From Candidatus Babelota bacterium (GTDB lineage Bacteria > Babelota > Babeliae > Babelales > Vermiphilaceae), in contig JAFEAZ010000020.1 in assembly GCA_018266085.1 (NCBI GenBank), positions 1 through 49,494 of the forward strand: 49,494 nucleotides of DNA, written 5' to 3'. This document shows positions 15,532 to 23,476 of this stretch, one piece after another (the first letter of the stretch is position 1; every line of letters starts with the position of its first letter). The notes below the pieces were generated by a model, which was not told the DNA's origin, made no database searches, and saw nothing but the letters and a program-made list of their open reading frames with translations. A program made the position numbers and the translations under genes.

Positions 15532-16482
15532 TTATAGTTCCTGTTGGGTTTCGAGCGGTTGTAATAAACGTGCTAGTTCATTAAAGTCTTCGTTTGTGTT
15601 AAGCGAGATACACAGTTTATCCGGATATATTTTTTTTGCCAACGCGGTCAAATGAGATCCTGGCCCGACTTCAATGATAAGATCAGCTTCGCTAAACTGT
15701 GCCATAGAGTCTGACCAGCGCACCATCGATTCAATCTGCTGCATGAGGCCAATTTTAACGTCGCTGCCTTCAGTGACCAATGCTGCCTGAGCGTTGGTGA
15801 CCAGCGGTATGCTCAGATCTTTAAAATCAACTTTTTCAGAATAGGTTTTCAGTCCCGCAACAACGGGCTCCATACATGGAGCATGTAATCCTAGTTCTAC
15901 ATCCGCATCAAAAATTTCTGCATCTGAATACTCTATTACCCGTTCACGGACGAGTTCGATGGCTGCTGGGTGCCCCATGACAATATGTTCCTGAGGGAGA
16001 TTCTGAAGAGCAATATGCACCAAACGATCCGGTTTGCTTATTTTTTGGCAGAGGCTGTTGAGCGGCTCAAAAGGAACCCCGCACACGCGTATTCCATTGG
16101 CGTCATGGGTACTCAGCAACTGCCCGTACAACGTTGCGTATTTCGATAACAGGTAGAGCCCATCAGGGAAAGTAAATCCGCTTGCTGCATGAATTGCAGA
16201 AAACTCACCTTGATTATAACCAGCGATGCGCCATGGAGTGACTCCCTGGCTTTTGAGTACTGCATATAAGGCGCTGCTTACTAAAAAGAGTGCCGTATAT
16301 GCATGATCTGGCCTGGAAAGTTCAGTGTCAGAAGAGGCAAAACAGAGTTTTACAAAATTAGTATCGAGGCACTGGGAAGCCTCTTCAAAATATTCCTGAA
16401 TAATTCGTGAATCATCATACAGCTCTTTGGCCATGCCAATATATTGACTTCCATAGCCGGGAAACAGAACACCAATTTTCAT
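15532..16482 (-). CDS. fabD: FabD-like malonyl-CoA:ACP transacylase, catalytic residues lost
   Basis: The fold-level match to FabD is clear over 316 residues: LFPGYGSQYIGMA at the start, GYNQGEFSAIHAASG in the centre, LGLHAPCMEP, and VGPGSHLTAL near the end. FabD moves malonyl from CoA to ACP. Key residues differ. The usual GHSxGE is GYNQGE, so the nucleophile serine is Asn90. PGQGSQ is PGYGSQ, losing the oxyanion glutamine. The arginine that binds the malonyl carboxylate, usually in a VRLRG-like stretch, is absent from LLSKYATLYG. Only the histidine (His200) remains. It may therefore be inactive or have another role. I chose ATG 16482 (AAGGA upstream); an earlier in-frame start would add nineteen unconserved residues. 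Confidence 0.85.
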   Translation of the reverse strand: MKIGVLFPGYGSQYIGMAKELYDDSRIIQEYFEEASQCLDTNFVKLCFASSDTELSRPDHAYTALFLVSSALYAVLKSQGVTPWRIAGYNQGEFSAIHAASGFTFPDGLYLLSKYATLYGQLLSTHDANGIRVCGVPFEPLNSLCQKISKPDRLVHIALQNLPQEHIVMGHPAAIELVRERVIEYSDAEIFDADVELGLHAPCMEPVVAGLKTYSEKVDFKDLSIPLVTNAQAALVTEGSDVKIGLMQQIESMVRWSDSMAQFSEADLIIEVGPGSHLTALAKKIYPDKLCISLNTNEDFNELARLLQPLETQQEL

Positions 16483-16496
16483 AGGAATCCTTTGTT

Positions 16497-17939
16497 TTAG
16501 TTGGCTTTGCTCCTTTTTACCAAGTTGGTTAAGGAGCAAAGTCGCCGTAGACTTTCTTCTTTACCCAGTAAAGCCATAAGTTCAAAAATACCCGGACTGG
16601 CAGTAGTTCCAACGAGTGCCAAACGAATAGGCTGTGCCAATGCAACCAACTTGATACCAAACTCTTTGCACATCTGCTTTATGATAATGCTTATCTGTTC
16701 AGCATTATATGACTCAATGGTAGCAAGCCGCACCTGCAGCAGCTCAAGATGTTCAAGAGCTTGCGGTGTCATCCAGGTAGCAACATCCTGTTCATTATAC
16801 ACACAAGGAGCTACCCGTAGTGTAGCTAAAACGGCGACCAACTCGCCAATGGTTTTTACACGATCTTGATAAAGTGCAATAGATTCGATAATTTTTTCAG
16901 CAGTCCATGGTGCCAACAGTGATAGGAGTTTTGGCTCAACATGGGTAATGGTATACTCATACACCGCATGCGGTGTTAAAGCACGGATATACATGCTATT
17001 AACCCAATCAAGCTTTTCTTTATCAAAGATAGCGCCTTTTTTACCGACGTGATCTAAATCAAAATACTGTATTAGTTCTTCCACCGTAAAAATCTCTTGG
17101 TCTCCATGTGACCATCCAAGACGTACCAGATAGTTAATGAGAGCATCAGGTAAGTAACCTGCTCGTTTATAATCGAGTACGGAGGTTGCGGCATCACGCT
17201 TGCTGAGTTTATTGCCATCAGGTCCTAAGATAAGAGGCACGTGAGCAAAGTGCGGTAATGGGTAATCAAAAGCTTCATACAGCAAAATCTGTTTTGGTGT
17301 ATTAGATAGATGCTCTTCACCTCGAATGATGTGCGTGATCTGCATATACGCATCATCTTGTACAACAACAAAGTTATAGAGTGGATACCCATCTGAGCGC
17401 GCAATAATAAAATCATCTAACTGATCGGTGGAAAATTCTACGCGGCCACGAATTAAATCGTCAAAGATAATAGATTCTCTATCGTGAGGTATGGCAAAAC
17501 GTATACCGAAAGCACCCGATGGGTTGTCGGTACGAGTGCGACAAAAGCCGTCATATTGAGAGAAGGCGATCGTTTGACCTGCGGCGTCTACTTGGCGTGC
17601 TGTTATCTCTTCTGGCGTACAGTAACAGCGGTATGCTTTGCCCGTTGCAAGGAGTTGGTTGAGTGCCTGGGTATGTTCGGGTAATCGCGTTGTTTGTATT
17701 AATAACGGTTCGTCTGGCTGAATGGAACACCAGCGTAGCGAGTCTAAAATAGAATCGGTATATTCAGGTAGCGAGCGTGCAATATCGGTATCTTCGATGC
17801 GTAGACAAAAAACGCCGTGCCAATGGCGAGCATAAAGCCAATTAAAAATGGCTGCGCGAAGGCCGCCAATATGCAGGTGCCCGGTTGGGGATGGAGCAAA
17901 TCTGACACGTATCTGCTGCGTAGTAAGATGCATACTCAT
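16497..17939 (-). CDS. gltX: Glutamyl-tRNA synthetase
   Basis: This class I synthetase charges tRNA-Glu, and possibly also tRNA-Gln if an amidotransferase route is used. It begins VRFAPSPTGHLHIGGLR, giving the HIGH motif as HIGG. It then has the zinc-region cysteines CYCTPEE and a later C, the GEEHLSNTPKQ block, and the KMSKS motif as KLSKR. The C-terminal helical anticodon domain is present, and the 480-residue length is normal. I chose the ATG at 17939, which lies four bases after the stop of the TPR gene; a TTG at 17951 would overlap it. Downstream fabD starts 14 bases later, so the gene is part of an operon. Confidence 0.95.
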   Translation of the reverse strand: MSMHLTTQQIRVRFAPSPTGHLHIGGLRAAIFNWLYARHWHGVFCLRIEDTDIARSLPEYTDSILDSLRWCSIQPDEPLLIQTTRLPEHTQALNQLLATGKAYRCYCTPEEITARQVDAAGQTIAFSQYDGFCRTRTDNPSGAFGIRFAIPHDRESIIFDDLIRGRVEFSTDQLDDFIIARSDGYPLYNFVVVQDDAYMQITHIIRGEEHLSNTPKQILLYEAFDYPLPHFAHVPLILGPDGNKLSKRDAATSVLDYKRAGYLPDALINYLVRLGWSHGDQEIFTVEELIQYFDLDHVGKKGAIFDKEKLDWVNSMYIRALTPHAVYEYTITHVEPKLLSLLAPWTAEKIIESIALYQDRVKTIGELVAVLATLRVAPCVYNEQDVATWMTPQALEHLELLQVRLATIESYNAEQISIIIKQMCKEFGIKLVALAQPIRLALVGTTASPGIFELMALLGKEESLRRLCSLTNLVKRSKAN

Positions 17940-17943
17940 ACCG

Positions 17944-18579
17944 TTACACAAGGTTTAATTTTTGTGCTGCACGCTCTGCCCATGGTGATGCTGGATCAGC
18001 TTCAGCCAATGGCAACAGTTCAGACCATACGGCACGCGCTGTTGCTATATCATCATGGACCCAAGAGTACAGGCCAAGATAATATTGTGCCATATCGCGT
18101 ACATTATTTGTGCTGTTGTTGGCGAGCGTGGTTAAGACAGCAAGACCTTTTTCTTTAGTGCTATCATCGGCCGCGTCCATCATCATAAGCGCTTGTTTGG
18201 TTGCATAGAGATGATACAATTCTGATGAAGTTGAAAGCAGTTCGACCGCTTTGTTCATGCACTCAAGCGCTTGCTCAGGTTTGCCCATCTGTACCAACGT
18301 TTCAGCTTGGTAAGCAAGTAAGCTTGGAGTGAAGCTGCTGCTTGGATTCTGTTCAATGGCAAGCTTGAAAACAAGTTCAGCATTTGGCCATAAGTTTGGA
18401 TCTCTTTCCGCGCGTTGATATTCGCGCATGCAGCTTGAAAAAGCTTCTTGAGCTTTCTGCTCTTTGTTGGCACGGTGCCAACGATAACCAGCAAATCCTG
18501 CCGCGACCAGCACAACACTTGTTACAGCAAGACCAACATAACGCATATCCACTTTATCAAAGAGTACACCAACAGACAT
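17944..18579 (-). CDS. Membrane-anchored TPR protein, YfgM-like
   Basis: The 211-residue protein has one N-terminal membrane segment (about residues 14-31, VGLAVTSVVLVAAGFAGY). TPR-like helical repeats with alanine-rich turns follow (for example AELVFKLAIEQNP and KPEQALECMNKAVELL). This organisation resembles YfgM-type proteins, which sit at the SecYEG translocon and link to periplasmic chaperones. Similarity in plan does not prove the same job. The start ATG at 18579 has GGAG eight bases upstream; a TTG six codons earlier is less likely. It lies directly ahead of gltX (four bases). Confidence 0.7.
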   Translation of the reverse strand: MSVGVLFDKVDMRYVGLAVTSVVLVAAGFAGYRWHRANKEQKAQEAFSSCMREYQRAERDPNLWPNAELVFKLAIEQNPSSSFTPSLLAYQAETLVQMGKPEQALECMNKAVELLSTSSELYHLYATKQALMMMDAADDSTKEKGLAVLTTLANNSTNNVRDMAQYYLGLYSWVHDDIATARAVWSELLPLAEADPASPWAERAAQKLNLV

Positions 18580-18676
18580 ACAACATCTCCAGGTCAAAAA
18601 ATCTGCTTAAATTATGTAGTTACTACCACCGCAAAGGTATCATAGTTGCGGTAAAAGATCCAATAAGGACATCAGC

Positions 18677-19114
18677 TTAATAACTGCGACGATAGGACCA
18701 AATGCAACGGTAACAGGTTTCGCTGCGATCATGCTGTGGGCACCATTGTTCATCATCGGAAGAAGAGGTTTCGAGATACCATCTTTTTGGTTTTCGCACA
18801 GAGCATGGTATTGCTGGTGCCTGAGGACTATCATGGACTGTAGGAGTTATCAAGGCTCGTTGTAACACTGTTAGATCATAAGGTTTATTTGGCGTTTTGG
18901 GCTCCGTCAAGCTGCTATCATGTTCAGTTGATCTTGGTTTGGCTGAAGCCTTCAGCGTTGGAAGATCTCTGTTTTTAGGTGATGAGCTTAACGCTGCAGT
19001 AGCAACTAAGTCGCTAGATAAGATTCGAGATTTTTCGTTGTCGCTAGTCGCATCACTGGCTACAAGTGCGCTACTGGTGATTAATAATAGGCGAACGAGT
19101 CGTACTTTCTGCAT
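18677..19114 (-). CDS. Small exported protein of unknown function
   Basis: I recognise no family. The 145-residue protein starts with a plausible signal peptide (MQKVRLVRLLLITSSALVASDA). It continues as a low-complexity Ser/Thr/Pro/Lys-rich chain and ends in a basic, cysteine- and tyrosine-containing tail. GGAG lies seven bases upstream of the ATG. It sits in the gap between plsX and the TPR gene. In another minus-strand frame the end of the gene could encode a hydrophobic stretch (VTVAFGPIVAVIKLM, in a frame at 18640-18834). A frameshift that replaced a C-terminal membrane anchor is therefore possible but unproven. Confidence 0.5.
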   Translation of the reverse strand: MQKVRLVRLLLITSSALVASDATSDNEKSRILSSDLVATAALSSSPKNRDLPTLKASAKPRSTEHDSSLTEPKTPNKPYDLTVLQRALITPTVHDSPQAPAIPCSVRKPKRWYLETSSSDDEQWCPQHDRSETCYRCIWSYRRSY

Positions 19115-19203
19115 CAGATATCTCCGGCTATGCGATTGAACAATTTTTTTGCCGGGTGCAATAGTACCATACTTGCCAATCGTGTACAGTGGCTTAAAAA
19201 AGA

Positions 19204-20256
19204 TTAGAGCGTATGAGCAAGAGAATCTGAACCGCTTTGTTGGGAAGGGTTGGTATGTGCGTTGATGCGTGCGGTTAACTCGCTATTATAGGTAGCTAAG
19301 AATTTTTCCCGCACCATTGTGTCAGCAGCAATGAGAGCGCTTTCAATAGCCAATTCTGATGAGCAGCCATGAGCGACGAGCAACAGGTGACGTAACCCTA
19401 GCATAGGAGCATGACCTTGGTCGCGATAGTTATAATCCGTTTTAAGGCGATTAAATATCCCTTGGCCAAAGAAAAAAATCAGCTTATAAAATAATGAACG
19501 ATTAATTTCTTGCTTGATGCGGGTAAACATTTCTCGCATAGTGCCTTGGACAGTCTTGAGCATAACATTGCCAGTAAAACCATCACAGACCAGAACATCA
19601 GTGTTGCCTTGAAAGATGTCGCGGGCTTCAAGGTTGCCTATAAAGGTAATGTCGGAGCGTTTTTCAAGAAGCTCATATGTTTTTTTGACTGCCGATGACC
19701 CTTTATACGGTTCATGTCCATTAGAAAGCAATGCGATGCGAGGATGAGCTATGCCAAGCCGCTGCTTCATGTAAACATGTCCCATGAGTGCGAACTGTTC
19801 AAGGTATTCAGGCTTGCAGTCGGTTGTGCCTCCAAGATCTGCACAGAAAAGGTGGCCACTGCGTACGGGTAACATCATACCAAGAGCAGGCCGTTCAACA
19901 CCCTCGGTGCGTCCCAAAATAAGGGTGCCTGCTACCAGTGCTGCGCCAGAGTTGCCTGCCGATACAACAGCCGTCGCTTGACCATCGGCTACCGCTTGGA
20001 CTGCGCGAACCAGAGAGGAATCTCGTTTTCGCATGACCATTCTGGATGGTTCTTCATCCATACCGATCGTTTGCAGACAAGGGATTATAGATAAGCTGAG
20101 CTTTTGCCATGCGGGATCCGCTTTAAAAAGCTCAGCCTGTAGGATCTCTTTATCACCAAAAAGACCGACGTCGATGCCGCGCTTGGCAGCCGCGATAGCC
20201 CCACGTACCGTAACGTTCGGAGCATGATCTCCGCCCATAGCATCCAGGGCTATCAT
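19204..20256 (-). CDS. plsX: Phosphate acyltransferase PlsX
   Basis: PlsX converts acyl-ACP and phosphate to acyl-phosphate, the first committed step in bacterial phospholipid synthesis in the PlsX/PlsY route. The 350-residue protein starts MIALDAMGGDHAPN, the family signature, and contains SAGNSGA, GNLEARDIF and CDGFTGNVMLK. I chose the ATG at 20256 (GAGG five bases upstream) because the longer frame would overlap rpmF. It follows rpmF by 19 bases, the classic rpmF-plsX arrangement. The final 40 or so residues, Ser/Asn/His rich, are a little longer than usual. Confidence 0.95.
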   Translation of the reverse strand: MIALDAMGGDHAPNVTVRGAIAAAKRGIDVGLFGDKEILQAELFKADPAWQKLSLSIIPCLQTIGMDEEPSRMVMRKRDSSLVRAVQAVADGQATAVVSAGNSGAALVAGTLILGRTEGVERPALGMMLPVRSGHLFCADLGGTTDCKPEYLEQFALMGHVYMKQRLGIAHPRIALLSNGHEPYKGSSAVKKTYELLEKRSDITFIGNLEARDIFQGNTDVLVCDGFTGNVMLKTVQGTMREMFTRIKQEINRSLFYKLIFFFGQGIFNRLKTDYNYRDQGHAPMLGLRHLLLVAHGCSSELAIESALIAADTMVREKFLATYNSELTARINAHTNPSQQSGSDSLAHTL

Positions 20257-20275
20257 AGTGACCTCGCCAATTTGG

Positions 20276-20545
20276 TTATTCAGCGCTGTTGTTAGCCGGA
20301 GCTGCGCCGTGTGAAGCTTTGCGCGCTTCTTGAGCTTTGCGTGACGCGCCACGTTTCATCATACGATCAGCTTTGGTGACCATGACTTTAACGCCTTTGT
20401 AATGGCCGCAGTTGGTACACACTTGGTGTGAGCTACGAGGCTCTTTACAGGTAGGGCAGACGGCTGACTCGATGACCACAACATGTTTGTTGGCAAATCT
20501 TTTATCTCTGCGTCGTCGGGAACGCTTACGTTTTGGTACTGGCAT
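20276..20545 (-). CDS. rpmF: 50S ribosomal protein L32 with C-terminal extension
   Basis: The N-terminal 60 residues match bL32: PVPKRKRSRRRRDKR, then a four-cysteine zinc site (CPTC ... CTNCG) and HYKG. The protein is part of the large ribosomal subunit near the peptidyl-transferase exit. Here it extends to 89 residues with a basic, alanine-rich tail (ASRKAQEARKASHG) beyond the normal end near residue 60. I chose the ATG at 20545 because AGG lies six bases upstream and bL32 normally starts one residue before VPKRK; the ATG two codons earlier is possible. A good promoter lies about 110 bases upstream. Confidence 0.93.
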   Translation of the reverse strand: MPVPKRKRSRRRRDKRFANKHVVVIESAVCPTCKEPRSSHQVCTNCGHYKGVKVMVTKADRMMKRGASRKAQEARKASHGAAPANNSAE

Positions 20546-20658
20546 GGGCATCCTGAAGGTGAAATAGGTTGTTATACATACTTTAGTAGCCGTAGCCTGG
20601 TACCATCTTGACGAAGGTTTTCCCTGGCCGGGCACTATTTTTCCTATAAATATATCAA

Positions 20659-20687
20659 ATAATACCGCATGGATAAGAAAATGGCAA
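20659..20687 (-). promoter_or_regulatory. Promoter for rpmF-plsX
   Basis: On the minus strand TTGCCA (20682-20687) and TATTAT (20659-20664) are exactly 17 bases apart, a good sigma-70 match. Transcription would start near 20652, giving a leader of about 107 bases to the rpmF ATG. It is divergent from the promoter at 20731-20760. Confidence 0.6.
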
Positions 20688-20730
20688 AATCCAACATAAA
20701 AAAGGATAAAGTCATCTGCGCTTTCAATTG

Positions 20731-20760
20731 TTGACCGGCGTTGCAGGTGTCTGATATAAT
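20731..20760 (+). promoter_or_regulatory. Strong sigma-70 promoter for the HigA-like gene
   Basis: TTGACC (20731-20736) and a consensus TATAAT (20755-20760) are 18 bases apart. The expected start near 20767 lies 31 bases before the ATG at 20798. This position rules out the in-frame TTG at 20741 as a start codon, because it would lie inside the promoter. Confidence 0.75.
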
Positions 20761-20797
20761 GGACACAAGTGTAGGCTTCTATGAAGGGAATAAAGGG

Positions 20798-21136
20798 ATG
20801 CTCAAAAAAAAGAGATCGAAAAAGCAGGATTCCTCATTAAAAAATATGCTTGAAACAGAGATCAAAAATAACAAGGGCATAGCGCCATGGATCGCAGAAG
20901 AGAGTTTTTTAGATTTTCAGAAAGTAGGCTCGGCATTGCTCGAGTGCCTCATTAACAATGATACGCAAGGTTACATCGAGATACTTGATTCATATCTTCG
21001 CGTTAACCGGCTTCAAGTTTCAAAAACGGCCAACATGCCACGCTCAACGGTTCAATTGGCTTTCTCAAAAACGGGTAACCCCACCTTAAAGACACTTGCT
21101 AAAATTGTTCATGAGGCTTCTTTAGGGCGACGATAA
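20798..21136 (+). CDS. Orphan HigA-like antitoxin / XRE-type DNA-binding protein
   Basis: The 112-residue protein has a lysine-rich N-terminus and a C-terminal helix-turn-helix: residues from about SYLRVNRLQVSKTANMPRST through GNPTLKTLAKIVHEA. This fits the 'probable addiction module antidote' (HigA-like) family, whose members bind their own promoter and a RelE/HigB-type toxin. No toxin gene is visible on either side, so it is either orphaned or a plain regulator. The ATG at 20798 follows AAGGGAATAAAGGG. A near-consensus promoter lies immediately upstream. The helix-turn-helix call is fairly secure; the antitoxin role is inferred. Confidence 0.72.
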   Translation: MLKKKRSKKQDSSLKNMLETEIKNNKGIAPWIAEESFLDFQKVGSALLECLINNDTQGYIEILDSYLRVNRLQVSKTANMPRSTVQLAFSKTGNPTLKTLAKIVHEASLGRR

Positions 21137-21189
21137 GAGTTGTGCCATAAAAAAGCTTTATTCTAAGCGTCTTTTGTCCATGTCTGTGC

Positions 21190-21217
21190 TTGTTGCTCTC
21201 GGCTATTCTGCTACAAT
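21190..21217 (+). promoter_or_regulatory. Possible promoter for the exported coiled-coil gene
   Basis: TTGTTG (21190-21195) and TACAAT (21212-21217) are 16 bases apart. If used, the leader to the ATG at 21333 would be about 110 bases. The match is moderate. Confidence 0.4.
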
Positions 21218-21332
21218 GAAATGGAGCAGCATATAATTTCGGTCTGCTCGGCTCAAATTACGCAATGCAGCGCTCGTAGGTGCCGCCGTGGCAGTTATTT
21301 ATCCAATCTTATGCTCTATGGGTTCTTAACGT

Positions 21333-22505
21333 ATGTATAAACAGTATAAAACAGTTCTTGCCGGTATAATCTTTTTGTGTGCGCCCACAGCAGCTTTGGC
21401 TGAACTTACCTTGACCGATGCCGCCATTGTTTTAGTGCCAGCGGTGCTTGGTGTCTGTGGTGGGTATGGGGCGGTTAAACATTCGATCAATTCGGAAAGA
21501 TCGGAGCTAGAGCTGAAGCGACAAAAGTTGCTTCGTATGAAAACCGATTTGACCGCATCTAACGATCTGTTGCAGCATCAAAAAAATATGTTTGCAGTAA
21601 TCAATGAGCGTACAAGCAGAAGCAGTGTAGAGATAAAGTTTTTGGATGACGCGATTCGTGATGGAGATCAAACGATTCATTGGCTTAATCAGAAAATGGA
21701 GCAGGTTAAACTCTTGATGCATAAAAATCGTCTTAATAAGGAATGGCTAGAGTCGAGATATAAGAATGTCAGGGCTTTCTATCGCATAGATGAGCTGGAT
21801 TTTCAGTTTCATGAATATGAGCAGTCTCTTAGGGCTGGTGAAGTAGAATTAGAGGACATAAGACAGACCCAAGAACTTTTTGAGAGAACAAAAAAACCTG
21901 CCCAGATGACATCTGCCGATAGAGAGTTTTTTGGTTGGTGTATCAAAGGATTAGATCAAATGCTACAAAAAGTCAGCAATGATTTACAAGTCGTGCGCGA
22001 AGATATCGAAGAAGCAGCAGAAGATCTTAAAGAAATAACTTCTGATGAATCAAGGCGATTGCGCAACGGTGCCTTGCTCGGTGGCGCGGTCGGTGGTGTT
22101 GCAGGTCTCGCAGTGCTTGGTGGTGTTAAATATGCGCCCGATGCGCGTGATGCACGGGAAAAACGAGAGAAGAATGAGCATCTTTTCTTTGATAGATTTT
22201 ATGAGATTCAACAACGCAAAGAGGACGACAGGCTTTTCAATGCGTCGACAGTAGAAGACAAACTAGCATTTTGCTGGCTTAACAAGATTAATCCGCATCG
22301 TATATGTACAGAAAAAGACAAGATTCTTTTTAAGCAGGAAATGGCTGAGTGGATCAATCTAGAAAAGCCTAATTTTGACAGGGCAGAGGCTGAATGGGTC
22401 AAGCAAGGAAGACTTCCAGTTCATCTACTGGAAAGAATGATGCATGCTGACTGGAAGCCTGTACTGAATTGTCCTACAAGCGCGCGTATAATTATAGAAA
22501 AATGA
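21333..22505 (+). CDS. Exported coiled-coil protein with glycine-rich hydrophobic segment
   Basis: No known family is recognised. The 390-residue protein has a signal peptide (MYKQYKTVLAGIIFLCAPTAALA), a second hydrophobic stretch at about residues 31-48, and a charged coiled-coil region from about 55 to 245. A glycine/alanine hydrophobic segment (GGAVGGVAGLAVLGG, about 250-264) follows, then a soluble C-terminal domain with conserved-looking aromatic residues. The two hydrophobic stretches flanking a coiled coil suggest a membrane-associated protein. It stands alone between the HigA-like gene and the convergent trxB. A role at the envelope or in host interaction is possible, but the sequence does not show which. 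Confidence 0.65.
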   Translation: MYKQYKTVLAGIIFLCAPTAALAELTLTDAAIVLVPAVLGVCGGYGAVKHSINSERSELELKRQKLLRMKTDLTASNDLLQHQKNMFAVINERTSRSSVEIKFLDDAIRDGDQTIHWLNQKMEQVKLLMHKNRLNKEWLESRYKNVRAFYRIDELDFQFHEYEQSLRAGEVELEDIRQTQELFERTKKPAQMTSADREFFGWCIKGLDQMLQKVSNDLQVVREDIEEAAEDLKEITSDESRRLRNGALLGGAVGGVAGLAVLGGVKYAPDARDAREKREKNEHLFFDRFYEIQQRKEDDRLFNASTVEDKLAFCWLNKINPHRICTEKDKILFKQEMAEWINLEKPNFDRAEAEWVKQGRLPVHLLERMMHADWKPVLNCPTSARIIIEK

Positions 22506-22547
22506 CTATTTTCAGAAGTAGATACTTACATAGCAATTTGCTAAGTA

Positions 22548-23474
22548 CTATAATGAAGCCAGATAGCGCTCGGCGTCAAGCGCAGCCATACAGCCAGAAC
22601 CAGCCGAGGTGATCGCCTGGCGGTACATAAAATCGGCCACATCACCGGCAACAAAAACACCATCGACCGATGTATGGGTAGCATCATGCACTTTGATATA
22701 CCCATTTGCCAAAAGTTCAAGCTGCTTTTCAAACGGCTTTGTGTTTGGGTTGAGACCGATAGCAACGAAGATTCCGTCGGCGGCAAGCGTTGTTTGCTCT
22801 TTGCTTTGCATGTTGGTCACAACAATCTCAGTGACCTGTTGCCCATTGCCACGAATTTCAGTTACCGTGCTAGAATAAAGAATCTTTATCTTTGGATTGT
22901 TCAAAGCGCGCTGCTGCATTGCTTGGCTTGCCGTTAGCCTATCTAAGATATGAATAATAGTGATCTCGTCAGTAAAGCGCGTCATGAATGAAGCATCTTC
23001 CATGGCCGTATCGCCACCACCAACAATAATAACCTTTTTATCGCGGTAGAAAGCGCCATCACAAACAGCACAAGTAGTCACGCCTTTTGTCCAATAGATA
23101 TCTTCGCCAGGAACGCCAAGGCGCTTGAGGCTTGCGCCTGAGGCTATGATAACCGCATGTGCCTGAAGTGATCTGTTGGTACTTGTCGTTAGAGTGAAAG
23201 GTTTTTTGCTAAAATCGACTGCTGTGATGTCATCATCAATAAAGGTAGCGCCAAAATGGGCAGCATGTTCGCGCATACGGCTCATGAGCTCTGGACCTAA
23301 AATGCTTTTTTCGCCAGGCCAGTTTTCAACATAACTGGTGCCCATGAGCTGACCACCCGGTTTTGAACCATCAATAATAAGTGGCGTAAGACCTGCTCGC
23401 CCAGCATAGATGCCTGCCGTAAGGCCTGCGGGACCAGAGCCAATTATGATAAGGTTATGCACCATGTCTTTCAT
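22548..23474 (-). CDS. trxB: Thioredoxin reductase
   Basis: TrxB passes electrons from NADPH through FAD to thioredoxin. The 308-residue protein has the FAD-binding IIGSGPAGLTAGIYAGRAG at the N-terminus, the redox-active CAVCDGA (a CxxC pair), the NADPH-binding VGGGDTAMEDA, and the C-terminal VAGDVAD motif. The gene starts two bases after the tig stop, so it is co-transcribed with trigger factor and the tRNA pair upstream. A cytoplasmic thiol-reducing system fits a cell that makes very cysteine-rich exported proteins, but that link is inference. Confidence 0.96.
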   Translation of the reverse strand: MKDMVHNLIIIGSGPAGLTAGIYAGRAGLTPLIIDGSKPGGQLMGTSYVENWPGEKSILGPELMSRMREHAAHFGATFIDDDITAVDFSKKPFTLTTSTNRSLQAHAVIIASGASLKRLGVPGEDIYWTKGVTTCAVCDGAFYRDKKVIIVGGGDTAMEDASFMTRFTDEITIIHILDRLTASQAMQQRALNNPKIKILYSSTVTEIRGNGQQVTEIVVTNMQSKEQTTLAADGIFVAIGLNPNTKPFEKQLELLANGYIKVHDATHTSVDGVFVAGDVADFMYRQAITSAGSGCMAALDAERYLASL

Positions 23475-23476
23475 AA

